The notes: generated by a model not told the origin, from the letters alone. A stretch of DNA of 64,000 bases from Rhodococcus ruber (GCF_027270735.1 NZ_JAPWIJ010000002.1:496001-560000); one strand, 5' to 3'. Positions 35,393-44,869 are shown, counted from the stretch's first letter. Numbers and translations are program-made.

Positions 35393-36529
35393 ATGCAGAT
35401 TCGATCCACAGTGATTCTGTCGACAACCGCAGCACTTCTCGGTGCCGCGGGACTGTTCGCGCCTATCGCCGACGCTGCACCGCCGACGTCCATCGATTCA
35501 CTTCCGCGCCTGATCGACGGTGCCGCGGTGGGTTATGCGCTCTCCTACCCGACCACTGACGAACACGGCCGTCCCGCGATTGCCCACGGACAGGTCTACC
35601 TCCCCTCGGGCACGCCGCCACCGGGCGGGTGGCCGGTCGTATCGTGGGCCAAAGGCACCGTCGGCGTCGGCGATTCATGCGCCATGAGCACAGCGCTGGA
35701 CGGCGACGGCGAGGACCCGATGGCCGTCGAACTGTCCAAGCCCCTGCTCACCCAACTTCTCCGTAGCGGAACCGCCGTCGCCTCCACGGACTACATCGGA
35801 CTCGGAACTTCCGATGCCCACCACTATCTCAACAGCGTCTCGGAGGCGAACGCCGTCACCGACATCGTCGGGGCAGCGGCGGACGCACTCCCCGAGCTGT
35901 CGCGAACCTGGGTGGCTGCAGGACACTCCCAAGGTGGCGCTGCCGCACTCGCCACCGGAGCTCGCGCCGACATCTACGGCGCACCATCGGACTTTCGCGG
36001 TGTCATGTCTTTCGCACCGTCGTCGAACCTCGAGGCCCTTCTGCCGCTGCTCTCTCCCACCACTCCGAGGATCGCACCACTCGACAACCTCACGGCCACC
36101 CTGATCTACGTCCTGTACGGGCTCGAGGACTCTCGGCCCGATCTCGATGTCGACAGCTATCTCAGCGACGTCGGCCGTGGATACGTCACGCAAGCCGAAA
36201 GCAGCTGCATCGCCGACCTTCGGCAAGAAGTGACCGGCGTTGCCCCACAACAGCTCTTGGCGCGATCGCTGTCCGACCCCGCGATGTCCACGGCTCTGCG
36301 CGAATACCTATCGGTACCGACCACCGGTTACAGACGGCCGGTGGTCATCGAACAGGGACTGGCCGACACAGTCGTACCGCCGGCGCTGACGACCGCCCTG
36401 GCCGCTGAACTGCTGGCACGCGGCGTCCGAGACATGACTTACTTTCCCGTGCCCGGTGCCACCCACTACGACGTCATCGCCGCCACCGTCGATGACGCCC
36501 TGCCGCGAATACTGGGCATGCTGCGCTGA
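35393..36529 (+). CDS. Secreted LIP-family lipase
   Basis: A 378-aa alpha/beta-hydrolase with a signal peptide ending PIADA-A and no lipobox. The nucleophile elbow is GHSQGG; the acid is probably the D in QGLADTVVP and the histidine is in GATHYDVI. DYIGLGTSDAHHYLN and WAKGTVGVGDSCA are LIP-family features. It is the shortest of the three LIP proteins in the window, and its relationship to the others is closest at the nucleophile and DYIGLG regions. Confidence 0.85.
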   Translation: MQIRSTVILSTTAALLGAAGLFAPIADAAPPTSIDSLPRLIDGAAVGYALSYPTTDEHGRPAIAHGQVYLPSGTPPPGGWPVVSWAKGTVGVGDSCAMSTALDGDGEDPMAVELSKPLLTQLLRSGTAVASTDYIGLGTSDAHHYLNSVSEANAVTDIVGAAADALPELSRTWVAAGHSQGGAAALATGARADIYGAPSDFRGVMSFAPSSNLEALLPLLSPTTPRIAPLDNLTATLIYVLYGLEDSRPDLDVDSYLSDVGRGYVTQAESSCIADLRQEVTGVAPQQLLARSLSDPAMSTALREYLSVPTTGYRRPVVIEQGLADTVVPPALTTALAAELLARGVRDMTYFPVPGATHYDVIAATVDDALPRILGMLR

Positions 36530-36574
36530 GTACTCGCCGACATTCGCCGTCGACGGCGTCGAGTGGCCGTCCCG

Positions 36575-38335
36575 CTAGGTCACCCTATTGGCGGCGCGAA
36601 CAACGGCATCGAGGGTGGCCGACAGGACGGAGCGATCGATCCCTGCCGCCCATCCGGGGCCTGCGGCAGTGCGATATTCGAGCATCGTGACGGCATCACT
36701 GTCGTTGGCGGCCCGCACACTGGTCTGGGTCAAGTCGAGAATCTCCACGTGACGGCCATGATCGGCCAAGGCTTCGACGAGTGCCTCGACGGGGCCGACT
36801 CCCCTGTGTGACGTGCTGAAGGACGTGCCGTCGATCTTCAGCGTGACGCACGTGTCTGCTGAACCGTTGTCATCATGAGAGTCGAAGCCGACCAGCGACA
36901 CATCGGGGTCGTCGATATCGATGTACTCCTCCCGGAAAATGTCCCAGAGCTGCTCCGCCGACAATTCGGTACCGATCGAATCGGTGCGCGCCTGCACATG
37001 CCGGGCGAGGTCGATCTGAAGGCGACGCGGAAGTTCGATGCCGTAACCGGTTTCGAGAAGATACGCGATTCCTCCCTTGCCCGATTGCGAGTTCACTCGA
37101 ATCACAGCGTCGTACGAACGACCGATGTCGTTGGGGTCGATCGGCAGATATGGCACCCGCCATTCGATCTCGCCCTCGGAGCGACCTTCGCTCAGCGCCC
37201 GTGTGCGATGCTCGGCGAAACCCTTCTTGATGGCGTCCTGGTGCGTACCGCTGAAGGCGGTGTGCACCAGATCGCCGACGTAGGGATGCCGAGGATGGGT
37301 CTCCAGTTGGTTGCAGTACTCGACGGTACGGCGAATCTGGTCGATGTCGGAGAAGTCGATCATGGGGTCGACACCCTGTGCATGCAAATTCAGTGCGAGA
37401 GTGGCGATATCGACGTTTCCGGTGCGTTCCCCGTTCCCGAACACACAACCTTCCACCCGTTGTGCACCGGCCATGACGGCCAGCTCGGCGCAGGCAATGC
37501 CCGTACCACGGTCGTTGTGCGGATGCACCGACAGAATCACGCTGTCTCGGCGTGCAAGGTTGTCGTTCATGTACTCGATCTGGTCTGCATAGACGTTCGG
37601 TGTGGCCACTTCGACGGTGGCGGGAAGGTTCAGGATGACCGGCCGCTGCCTCGTCGCATCCCACGCCGTCGTGACCGCATCGCAGAGGTCGAGGACATAG
37701 TCGGGTTCGGTGAGATTGAATACCTCCGGTGAGAACTCGAACCGCACGTTGGGCAGGTCGCCGGCGAGTTCGAGAACGTCGGCAGCGCCCGAAAGTATCA
37801 GTGCACGAAGCTCGTTGGATTCGCGGCCGAGAACCACCTCACGCCACGTCGGAGCCGTGGCGGTGTACATGTGGATCACGACGTCGTTGGCGATGCCCTC
37901 GATCGACTCCACTGTTCGCTCGATCAGGTCACGTCGAGCCGGGGTGAAGACCACCACGGTGACGTCGTCGGGTGCGAGGTCGGCATGGGCCAGCAGACGC
38001 ACGAAATCGAAATCGGTCTGCGAGGCAGACGGATAGCCGACTTCGATTTCCTTGTAGCCCATGGCAACCATCAACTCGAAGAACAGCTTCTTGCGGACAG
38101 GATCCATCGGCTCGGGAAGCGCTTGGTTACCGTCGCGAAGATCGACAGGTACCCAGAGCGGCGCCTCGGTCAGCCGTCGGTCCGGCCAGCGACGTTCCGT
38201 CAGCGGAATGTCGACCTTCGAGTAGACGTCACGGTACCGATGTGACGGCATCTGGGAGTGCCGCTGCCGATTCCAGGTGTGCGCATCGGCGGGAACGGGA
38301 CCAGCGGGAGTGGACAGGGTGGGAAAAGCAGACAT
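36575..38335 (-). CDS. leuA: 2-isopropylmalate synthase
   Basis: The first enzyme of leucine biosynthesis, condensing acetyl-CoA with 2-ketoisovalerate. The 586-aa product has the DRE-TIM barrel start [12 protein letters not shown], the metal-binding HPHNDRGTG (HxH), [11 protein letters not shown], and a C-terminal LeuA regulatory domain ([20 protein letters not shown]) for leucine feedback. ATG 38335 matches actinobacterial LeuA; an in-frame ATG at 38383 falls in the loop of an upstream hairpin. No sign of truncation. Confidence 0.96.
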   Translation of the reverse strand: MSAFPTLSTPAGPVPADAHTWNRQRHSQMPSHRYRDVYSKVDIPLTERRWPDRRLTEAPLWVPVDLRDGNQALPEPMDPVRKKLFFELMVAMGYKEIEVGYPSASQTDFDFVRLLAHADLAPDDVTVVVFTPARRDLIERTVESIEGIANDVVIHMYTATAPTWREVVLGRESNELRALILSGAADVLELAGDLPNVRFEFSPEVFNLTEPDYVLDLCDAVTTAWDATRQRPVILNLPATVEVATPNVYADQIEYMNDNLARRDSVILSVHPHNDRGTGIACAELAVMAGAQRVEGCVFGNGERTGNVDIATLALNLHAQGVDPMIDFSDIDQIRRTVEYCNQLETHPRHPYVGDLVHTAFSGTHQDAIKKGFAEHRTRALSEGRSEGEIEWRVPYLPIDPNDIGRSYDAVIRVNSQSGKGGIAYLLETGYGIELPRRLQIDLARHVQARTDSIGTELSAEQLWDIFREEYIDIDDPDVSLVGFDSHDDNGSADTCVTLKIDGTSFSTSHRGVGPVEALVEALADHGRHVEILDLTQTSVRAANDSDAVTMLEYRTAAGPGWAAGIDRSVLSATLDAVVRAANRVT

Positions 38336-38371
38336 GGTGGAGGTACCTGTTCTGATCGGACGGTGAGGCGA

Positions 38372-38408
38372 ACCGGCAAGCATCGGGCTCCACGACGGGG
38401 TTGCCGGT
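38372..38408 (-). promoter_or_regulatory. Stem-loop in the leuA leader
   Basis: ACCGGCAA (38372-38379) and TTGCCGGT (38401-38408) form a perfect 8-bp stem with a 21-base loop, some 37 bases before the leuA start. It could take part in attenuation of leuA, but I see no clear leucine-rich leader peptide. Confidence 0.45.
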
Positions 38409-38475
38409 CCTGGCTATGCCCCGCCGTGGCCCATAAGGAGAAGGCCCGTGAATGTCCCCATGCGAAGCAATGTAG

Positions 38476-38506
38476 CACTACTCCTCAGACAAGCTGAGGA
38501 GTAGTG
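38476..38506. promoter_or_regulatory. Perfect 12-bp-arm dyad between leuA and the FadR-type gene
   Basis: CACTACTCCTCA (38476-38487) and TGAGGAGTAGTG (38495-38506) are perfect inverted repeats around GACAAGC. The right arm contains AGGAG, the likely ribosome site of the regulator starting at 38514. It may be the regulator's own operator, an RNA hairpin hiding the ribosome site, or a leuA regulatory element. Confidence 0.65.
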
Positions 38507-38513
38507 TTCCGGT

Positions 38514-39203
38514 GTGCCTGCGATACGTCGAACATCCTTGGCCGATCAGGCCGCCGAACTGCTGCTTGCTCGAATTCAGTCCGGTGAGTGGCCGATCGGC
38601 ACCAAACTGCCAGGTGAAACCACTCTTGCCCCCATGTTCGACGTCGGTCGATCGACGATGCGCGAGGCCATCAGGCAACTGGCGGGGCGCGGAATTCTCG
38701 TCACCAGGCAGGGCTCAGGAGTCTTCGTCGAATCACTCGACGAAGCGCGGACGGAATGGGACCGAGTTCTGCAGCGCGTTCATATCACCGCAGTCCTCGA
38801 AGCCCGCCTCGCGATCGAAGGTGAGGCCGCCGCACTCTCCGCAACCAGGCGTACCCCCACCGATCTCGACACCATTCGCAGCTCACTCGAACTGCGCAAC
38901 GCAGCTCGCGGTGACGCCGTCGATCTGGTGAACGCGGACATGGCTTTTCACCGCTCCATCGTGGTCGCGTCACACAACGACATTCTGCTCGGACTCTTCG
39001 ACTCCATGGCACCACGTCTCCGCGACGCCATGATCGACATGTTGCGGATCGCGGGAGCGTTCGGCGACAAGGCAGACCACGACACGCACGCAGACGTCGT
39101 CGAGGCAGTCGCGGCACGCGATTCGCAACGAGCTCACGCCCTCACGCGCGCGCACCTGCTCGAGTTGTCCGAGTCGATGGACCGGAATGGCCGCGGAACG
39201 TAG
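38514..39203 (+). CDS. GntR-family regulator, FadR/FCD subfamily
   Basis: A 229-aa regulator. The winged helix-turn-helix occupies the first ~75 residues (ALLLARIQSGEWPIGTKLPG-like start; GRSTMREAIRQLAGRGIL), and an FCD helical ligand-binding domain follows with the metal-binding pattern D(ADMAFHRSIV)-H(DTHADVVEAV)-H. Such proteins sense carboxylic acids. GTG 38514 lies eight bases after a perfect dyad, which suggests autoregulation. No neighbouring catabolic operon makes the target obvious; leuA is divergent from it. Confidence 0.88.
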   Translation: MPAIRRTSLADQAAELLLARIQSGEWPIGTKLPGETTLAPMFDVGRSTMREAIRQLAGRGILVTRQGSGVFVESLDEARTEWDRVLQRVHITAVLEARLAIEGEAAALSATRRTPTDLDTIRSSLELRNAARGDAVDLVNADMAFHRSIVVASHNDILLGLFDSMAPRLRDAMIDMLRIAGAFGDKADHDTHADVVEAVAARDSQRAHALTRAHLLELSESMDRNGRGT

Positions 39204-39228
39204 CGCAGCACAAAACTGCGAGGGTGGT

Positions 39229-39247
39229 TTAGATTAGGGCATCCAAA
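39229..39247. promoter_or_regulatory. IdeR/DtxR-type iron box
   Basis: The 19 bases TTAGATTAGGGCATCCAAA match the IdeR/DtxR consensus TTAGGTTAGGCTAACCTAA at 14 positions. They lie 20 bases before the siderophore-binding lipoprotein gene, so that gene is probably repressed by iron-loaded IdeR. Confidence 0.75.
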
Positions 39248-39267
39248 CTACGCTCGAAGGAGACTCG

Positions 39268-40290
39268 ATGAATCCAGTGGTGAATCGACGGACTGCGTTG
39301 TCGATGACGTTCGTGTCGGTCGCCGGTCTCGTCGTCGCCGGGTGCACCAACGGCTCGACTGCACCAGCGGAGACATTGGATTCCGGGTCGCATGCCGAGA
39401 ACGGTGCGTTCCCCGTGACGATCGAGCACAAGCTCGGGTCGACAACCATCGAGGCTGCCCCGACTCGTATCGCTGCGGTGGGCATCGGTGACTCCGACGT
39501 CCTGCTGTCCTTGGGCCTGACTCCCGTGCTGGTGCCGGTATGGAAGGGCTCGACCGACGACGGCATCGGCATCTGGGCCGAACCGACCGTGAAGGGCGAC
39601 GAACCGGTCGCACTGGCGAATGCGACGACCGCGTTCGATGTGGAGACCATCGCCGCTGCAGCCCCTGATCTGATCATCGCCGTCAACAACGCCATCGACG
39701 AGGACGTCTACGCGCAGCTCAGTGCGATCGCGCCGACGGTGCTGCATGCTGCCGACCAGACCGACTGGGTGCTCCCCTGGCAGGAGGTGACTACAAGGAT
39801 CGGACGCTCGGTGGGCTTGCCGAATGCCGCTCAGGCCGAGGTGGATCGCATCGAAACCCTTGTGGCGCAGGCTCGAACCGACAATCCACAGTTCGTCGGC
39901 AAGACGGCAGCACTGGTGATCAGATGGAGTGACGGAAAACTACGCGCATTCAGTCCGAACTCGGCGCGGGCCCAGCTGTTGACCGCACTCGGCTTCGAGC
40001 CTCCCGCTGCGTTGGCCTCCCGCTTCGAGGGCAAGCTGAATGCCGAACTGTCGGCCGAAAGCTACGGGCTCCTCGAATGCGACTACCTGTTCTTCGACAA
40101 TTACGAACTGGCTCGCGAATCCATGCAGTCGCAGGAGACGTTCACCAATCTGGGCGTTGTGCGCAGTGGTGGATTGATCGCGCTGGATCCGATTGTCTCC
40201 GATGCGGTTTCGATGCCCAATCCGTTGACCATCCCGTTCGTGTTGTCGGCGTTCATCGACGACATCAAGGCAGTCGACGCGGCCAGATAG
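39268..40290 (+). CDS. Iron-siderophore ABC transporter substrate-binding lipoprotein
   Basis: A 340-aa class III binding protein with the lipobox VVAGC. The first lobe has TRIAAVGIGDSDVLLSLG and FDVETIAAAAPDLIIA, typical of FepB/FecB-like proteins that deliver ferric siderophores to an ABC importer. No permease or ATPase follows, so it must pair with transporter genes elsewhere. The 3' end overlaps a convergent MFS gene by 26 bases. The upstream iron box supports iron-starvation expression. Confidence 0.9.
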   Translation: MNPVVNRRTALSMTFVSVAGLVVAGCTNGSTAPAETLDSGSHAENGAFPVTIEHKLGSTTIEAAPTRIAAVGIGDSDVLLSLGLTPVLVPVWKGSTDDGIGIWAEPTVKGDEPVALANATTAFDVETIAAAAPDLIIAVNNAIDEDVYAQLSAIAPTVLHAADQTDWVLPWQEVTTRIGRSVGLPNAAQAEVDRIETLVAQARTDNPQFVGKTAALVIRWSDGKLRAFSPNSARAQLLTALGFEPPAALASRFEGKLNAELSAESYGLLECDYLFFDNYELARESMQSQETFTNLGVVRSGGLIALDPIVSDAVSMPNPLTIPFVLSAFIDDIKAVDAAR

Positions 40291-41587
40291 CGCCCGACAT
40301 CGACGACCACACACCGAGCACGAGCGCAGGCGCGGCGATGCAGCCGGCAACCACCAACCATGGCGTCGCCGCGCCAACGCTGCCGTCGTCGAGGCGATCG
40401 TAGAGATACCCGACGCCGATAGTGCCGATCAGCGACAGACATCCGCCGATAGTGTTGAGAAGTCCGAAATGTGCACCCAGATACTGCTCCCCGGCAATTC
40501 GAGCCAAGGTGTCTCGCATCGAGGGGACCATCAGCATCTGCCCCAGATGCAGTAGCGCGATCCACAGCGCAATCTGCAGGTACGGCCATACCGACGGGGT
40601 TGCATTCGCCGGTCCGAGGGCCGGAATCACAAACGACAACGCCATCACCGCCAACCCGATGGTCGTCGCGGCGCGAGATCCCATCCGCGCTGCGACTGCC
40701 ACCATGGGCCGTTGACCGACGATCACCAAGACTGCCGCCCCCACGTAGAACCACCCGAGCAGATCCTGCGAACCGACGCGTAGCGAGAGTTGCTCGGGCA
40801 GCATCAGATACAGCTGGGCGAGCGCGACGAACTGCGCGCTGCACAGTGTGGCCAGGACGACGTAGCGTCGATTGCCCAACACCACACGCCATACCAGGGT
40901 GATGGATGTTCCGACGAGGCTGTCGGTTCCGCCAGTCTTGGGGAACAGGAAGTAGAACCCGATCCACATACCGGCGAACAGGATCGCGGCCACGGCGGCG
41001 GAGGCCGAGAACGGAAACACCAGAAGCACCGCACCCAATGCCGGCCCGAGCACGGTGCCGAGCCGACTGCTCATCTGTTCGTAGCCGAACAGTTCGGTGC
41101 GTTTTATGACGCCCGCGTCTTCGAGTTGGCGGCCGAGATCGGCGTTGGCAGACTCCACTGCAGGGGCGAACAGTGCCGCGGCAAAACCGATCAGCAGAAT
41201 CCCGACGATCACCGCGGCGAGACTGCTCGCAAGCGCCAGTACAGCGAAGCCGACGATACGTATAGCTATGCCCCACAAAATGACTGGACGTCTGCCGAAC
41301 CGATCGGCGATACTGCCTCCGAGAAAGAACATGCCCTGCTGACTGAACGTGCGCAGCCCCAGCACGAGCCCGACGATCCAACTCGCGAATCCGAGCTCCT
41401 CGGACAGGTGCACCGCCAGAAACGGAACCACCAGATAGAAGCCGACATTGAACAACACCATCGATGCAAGCACGAGCTTGACCACCGGCGGAAGGTCTCG
41501 CAGTCGACCTCGCGCCGCCGCAGCACCGAAACCGGGGTTGATCGTCACGAGCGTCGACACTACTGGCGCGGAGGCCCGCGCGGTCAC
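40265..41587 (-). CDS. MFS transporter (multidrug or siderophore exporter type)
   Basis: A 440-aa protein with about 12 membrane segments. The loop 2-3 motif GGSIADRFGRRPVI is the MFS signature, and the general pattern (VVPFLAVHLSEELGFAS) resembles MdtH/EntS-like exporters. It overlaps the siderophore-binding gene tail-to-tail. An exporter of siderophore is possible from this context but drug efflux is equally likely; no shared promoter links them. Confidence 0.85.
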   Translation of the reverse strand: MTARASAPVVSTLVTINPGFGAAAARGRLRDLPPVVKLVLASMVLFNVGFYLVVPFLAVHLSEELGFASWIVGLVLGLRTFSQQGMFFLGGSIADRFGRRPVILWGIAIRIVGFAVLALASSLAAVIVGILLIGFAAALFAPAVESANADLGRQLEDAGVIKRTELFGYEQMSSRLGTVLGPALGAVLLVFPFSASAAVAAILFAGMWIGFYFLFPKTGGTDSLVGTSITLVWRVVLGNRRYVVLATLCSAQFVALAQLYLMLPEQLSLRVGSQDLLGWFYVGAAVLVIVGQRPMVAVAARMGSRAATTIGLAVMALSFVIPALGPANATPSVWPYLQIALWIALLHLGQMLMVPSMRDTLARIAGEQYLGAHFGLLNTIGGCLSLIGTIGVGYLYDRLDDGSVGAATPWLVVAGCIAAPALVLGVWSSMSGAIWPRRLP

Positions 41588-41699
41588 CCTAGCCTCGGAG
41601 CCTCGCTATATCGGAACGGGCAGTCGCGAACACGATGGAATACGAGTTGGTGCGTACGGCGCGGTTCCGCTGTCCGACGAAACTCAGCATGATGTAGCC

Positions 41700-42254
41700 A
41701 TGGACCTTCAGCTGCACGAGCGTATTGACCGTGTGCATCACCAATGGTTCACTGCGGCATTCTGGGTGATCCTCGTCGGGTCGATCTACGGGTCCTTCGT
41801 CTACCCGTATTGGGAATGGTGGCTTGTACTCGCCGCGCTCGGAGGGGCGGCCAGCTACTGCTGGTGGCGGGCACGGCGGCCCCAGAAACTGGGCAAGCTG
41901 TGGGGGCTGACCTGCGGCCTGATCGCTACTGCCACTCTGCTTGCCGGTGGGCGGGCCCTGCTCACTCCCATCTCCGTGGCGACTGACAGTGTGGGGAACA
42001 ACAGGGTCGTATGTGGTTCGATCGTGAATCCGATCCCCGGCGACGAACTCCGCGAAACCGACGGCCTATCAGGTGAACCGGTGGTACGAGACCAACTTAT
42101 CCCACAGAGCGAATTCGAGCGGGTCTGTACCAACAACATGAACTATCGCACCGGCGACGTAGTGGGGGCAGATGTCATCGGGCTGTTGTTCGTGCTCCGG
42201 GCGACGGGCCACCTCGTTCGCCGACCTGCCGACGCGTCGCCGAATACGCTCTGA
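41700..42254 (+). CDS. Hypothetical membrane protein
   Basis: A 184-aa protein with about three to four membrane segments (AFWVILVGSIYGSFVYPYW, WWLVLAALGGAASYCWW, LWGLTCGLIATATLLAG and perhaps VVGADVIGLLFVLR). Two cysteines lie in the outside loop (RVVCGSIVN and FERVCTNNM) and might pair. ATG 41700 is chosen because the frame upstream is antisense to the MFS gene. No family recognised; the next gene encodes a protein of similar style. Confidence 0.6.
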   Translation: MDLQLHERIDRVHHQWFTAAFWVILVGSIYGSFVYPYWEWWLVLAALGGAASYCWWRARRPQKLGKLWGLTCGLIATATLLAGGRALLTPISVATDSVGNNRVVCGSIVNPIPGDELRETDGLSGEPVVRDQLIPQSEFERVCTNNMNYRTGDVVGADVIGLLFVLRATGHLVRRPADASPNTL

Positions 42255-42300
42255 TGGCGTCGGTATCTTCCTCGACGCTCGAGCCGATCGGAATGAAGTT

Positions 42301-42738
42301 GTGGTGACAGGTATTCGGGTTGCATGGGGCGTGGCGGCCGTCGTTGCAGTGGCGTTGGGCGTCGGGATCATGAAGTGGCCGATGTCCGAAGTCACGAACT
42401 GCGAATTGGGGCTGACGATGAGTCCGGCAGCATGCGAACAGGGACTGCTCGACCACTTCGGCTTTGCGCTCGTCATGGTTTTGGCAATCCCGGTTGTTCT
42501 CTTCACGATGGCTGCAGTGGTGTGCCGACCTTGGATGTCCTGGACGGTAGCCATTGCACAGACGATATTCACTGCCGTGGGGTTCTTTTCGGCCACAGGG
42601 TCGACGCCGTCCTTGCTGTCGACTTTGGGGAGTCTGCCGGGGACAGCACTCGCACTGTTGCTGGCAGTCGTTCACCATGTCCTCGCCTCGCAGAAGAAGC
42701 CGACCTCAGTTCTTGCCCGAGGTTTCACGCCGGGCTGA
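42301..42738 (+). CDS. Hypothetical membrane protein
   Basis: A 145-aa protein with four membrane segments (VAWGVAAVVAVALGVGIM, FALVMVLAIPVVLFTMAAVV, TVAIAQTIFTAVGFFSA and LPGTALALLLAVVHHVL). Two cysteines sit between the first pair (VTNCELGLTMSPAACEQG). GTG 42301 or 42304 is the likely start, 46 bases after the preceding gene, so they may be co-transcribed. It overlaps the convergent VOC gene by 14 bases. Function unknown. Confidence 0.55.
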   Translation: MVTGIRVAWGVAAVVAVALGVGIMKWPMSEVTNCELGLTMSPAACEQGLLDHFGFALVMVLAIPVVLFTMAAVVCRPWMSWTVAIAQTIFTAVGFFSATGSTPSLLSTLGSLPGTALALLLAVVHHVLASQKKPTSVLARGFTPG

Positions 42739-43105
42739 GTCGCGTTCGCAACAAACAGAATTCGTTACCTTCGGGGTCCGCGAGCACGTGCCACGACTCC
42801 TGGCCGGTCTGACCGATCTCCACTCGTCGTGCGCCGAGGGTGAGGAGTCGTTCGAGTTCGGCGTCCTGATCCCGATCGGTTGCGCTCACGTCGATGTGGA
42901 GGCGAGGTTTCGCCTTCTCGGGCTTCTCGCTGCGACTGAGGATGATGGTCGGCTGAGTGCCGCCGAACCCGTCGCGCGCACCGATCTCCACCGAACCGTC
43001 GTCCTCCCTGTCCAATACGACGAAGTCCAACACCTCACACCAGAACGTCGCCAAGGCCTCGGGATCGCGACAATCGAGTACGAGCTCACTGATTCGACAT
43101 GCCAT
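42725..43105 (-). CDS. VOC-family glyoxalase-like protein
   Basis: A 126-aa protein of the glyoxalase-like (Glyoxalase_6) type: ISELVLDCRDPEALATFWCE, TIILSRSEKPEKAKPRLHID and HVLADPEGNEFCLL. Such actinobacterial proteins often lack known substrates. ATG 43105 begins the conserved domain; an upstream ATG at 43177 would add 24 residues without similarity. It is divergent from the YihY-like gene. Confidence 0.82.
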   Translation of the reverse strand: MACRISELVLDCRDPEALATFWCEVLDFVVLDREDDGSVEIGARDGFGGTQPTIILSRSEKPEKAKPRLHIDVSATDRDQDAELERLLTLGARRVEIGQTGQESWHVLADPEGNEFCLLRTRLSPA

Positions 43106-43197
43106 GGGCGCGAAGCTACACCCAACCGAGCGTGCCCACAGCCGATCTCCGCGAGCCACCCTTGTTTTCATCGGCATTGCCCGGGTATGCGCCGTTG

Positions 43198-44249
43198 ATG
43201 GCCGAACACGCTACCGATCCCGCGCCCACCGAGGCAGATCCCGACGATCCCCGCAAGGCGGATTCACCTGCCGATCTGACCAAGCCGTCGTGGATCTACG
43301 TACTGAAGAAGACCGCCCGTGAGTTCTCCCGGATCAGTGCACCGACCTCGCAGCAGCGCTGACCTACTACGCCGTGCTGTCCCTCTTCCCCGCGATCCTG
43401 GCCATCGTGTCGTTGCTGGGTGTGTTCGGCCAGGGACAGGCCACGGTCGACGGAGTACTGCAGATCGTCGGGGATCTGGGACCCCAATCGGCTGTCGACA
43501 CCCTGCGCGGACCGATCGAACAGCTCGTCCAGGCACCTACCGCGGGATTCGCGTTGATCATCGGTATCGCCGGCGCGCTGTGGTCTGCGTCCGGCTACGT
43601 CGGCGCATTCGGCCGCGCGATGAACCGCATGTACGAGGTGGAAGAGGGCAGGCCCATCTGGAAGCTGCGTCCGGTGATGCTTCTGGTCACGCTCGCCGCT
43701 CTCGTGCTCATCGCGCTCGCCGCCGTCATGCTGGCGATCAGCGGGCCCGTGGCGAAAGCCGTGGGCGACGCCATCGGACTCGGTGATACCGCATTGACGA
43801 TCTGGAACATCGTGCGCTGGCCGCTGGTGCTGATCGTTGTAGTGCTCGCCGTCGCGATCCTGTACTACGCGACACCGAATGTGCAGCAGCCCAAGTTCAA
43901 ATGGATCAGCTCCGGTGCCGCCGTCGGCATCATCGTGTGGATTCTCGCCACCATCGCGTTCGGCTTCTACGTCGCGAACTTCTCCAGCTACAACAAGACC
44001 TACGGTTCACTGGCAGGAGCCATCGTGTTCCTGCTCTGGCTCTGGATCACCAACTTGGCCTTGCTCTTCGGTGCCGAACTGGACTCGGAGCTCGAACGCG
44101 GTCGGCAACTCCAGGCTGGAATAGTCGCCGAGAAGCGACTGCAACTACCGCCGCGCGATACCCGCGTCTCGGACAAGAACGACGAGAAGGATGCGCAGGC
44201 CGTCGAGCAGGGCCGCAAACTGCGGGAGGAACACAACCCGGAGCAGTGA
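43198..44249 (+). pseudogene. YihY/BrkB-family membrane protein, split by a one-base frameshift
   Basis: Together the two frames encode a full YihY/virulence-factor-BrkB-like protein of about 350 aa. The first frame (43198-43362) gives WIYVLKKTAREFSR and stops at TGA; the second resumes with DQCTDLAAALTYYAVLSLFP, the family start, and runs to 44249 with about six membrane segments and KTYGSLAGAIVFLLWLW. One G is missing after 43332, in CCCGGATCAG where CCCGGGATCAG would restore the frame. Everything else is intact, so this is either a recent mutation or a sequencing error in a G run. Confidence 0.85.
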
Positions 44250-44290
44250 GCTCCCTTTCCTGCTAGAGATCTCTGCGTTCGATCAACAGT

Positions 44291-44348
44291 TGCTCCACTC
44301 CGCGAAGAAGATCCGGGGATCCCCGTGACCGGGCCGTCGAGTGGAGCA
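44291..44348. repeat. Dispersed hairpin repeat, copy 2
   Basis: The same 58-base element as at 33378-33435: arms TGCTCCACTC and GAGTGGAGCA are identical and the core is again 38 bases. Here the inner part includes the perfect palindrome CGGGGATCCCCG. It lies between the YihY-like gene and a DUF4234 gene, again upstream of a membrane-protein gene on the plus strand. Confidence 0.75.
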
Positions 44349-44422
44349 TTCTGTGCACGCTCCGCCGACGTGCGATAATCGTCCGGTCCACCGCACGCCG
44401 TTCGACAATGTTGGGGAGCATC

Positions 44423-44842
44423 ATGACCGGTTCGGTTGCCCAAGGAAGTGCGATGAAGAGGCGTAACCCAGTTGTCGTCTGGATCCTGTTGCCGCTGATC
44501 ACTCTCGGCATTTACCACTTCGTCTGGTATTACCTCATTCACCGTGAGATGGCCGATTTCGACCGACGCAAGGTCGACCCGCCGGTCGTCGGCCCAATGC
44601 TGGTCCTACTCCTCCTCGGGTGGACCATCATCGGGCCGCTGATCAGCTACTACAACACCGGAAACCGCATCGCCGACGCCCAACGCGCGGCCGGCCTGCA
44701 GCCGACGTGCAGCTCGGTCGTCGGCTTGCTGCTCACGTTCGTCTTCGGCTTGCAGTCCCTGTACTACCAGGCTGAACTGAACAAGATCACGGCGCGATAC
44801 AACGACGCCGCACCGGGAACCGTTGTGCCGCTCGCGGTGTAA
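44423..44842 (+). CDS. DUF4234 membrane protein
   Basis: A 139-aa protein with the DUF4234 pattern: RNPVVVWILLPLITLGIYHF, VWYYLIHREMADF, LLLLGWTIIGPLISYYNTG and SLYYQAELNKI. Members are small integral membrane proteins of unknown role. ATG 44423 follows GGGGAG. It stands alone downstream of the hairpin repeat and is convergent with the MFS gene at 44870. Confidence 0.8.
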   Translation: MTGSVAQGSAMKRRNPVVVWILLPLITLGIYHFVWYYLIHREMADFDRRKVDPPVVGPMLVLLLLGWTIIGPLISYYNTGNRIADAQRAAGLQPTCSSVVGLLLTFVFGLQSLYYQAELNKITARYNDAAPGTVVPLAV

Positions 44843-44869
44843 CGGTCCACATCGGCCGCGCCGGGTGAG

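Noticed and set aside
36538..36562. GCCGTCGACGGC palindrome between the lipase and leuA ends as a terminator
   Set aside because: The stem is only six bases per arm and no T-run follows on either strand, so I do not call it.
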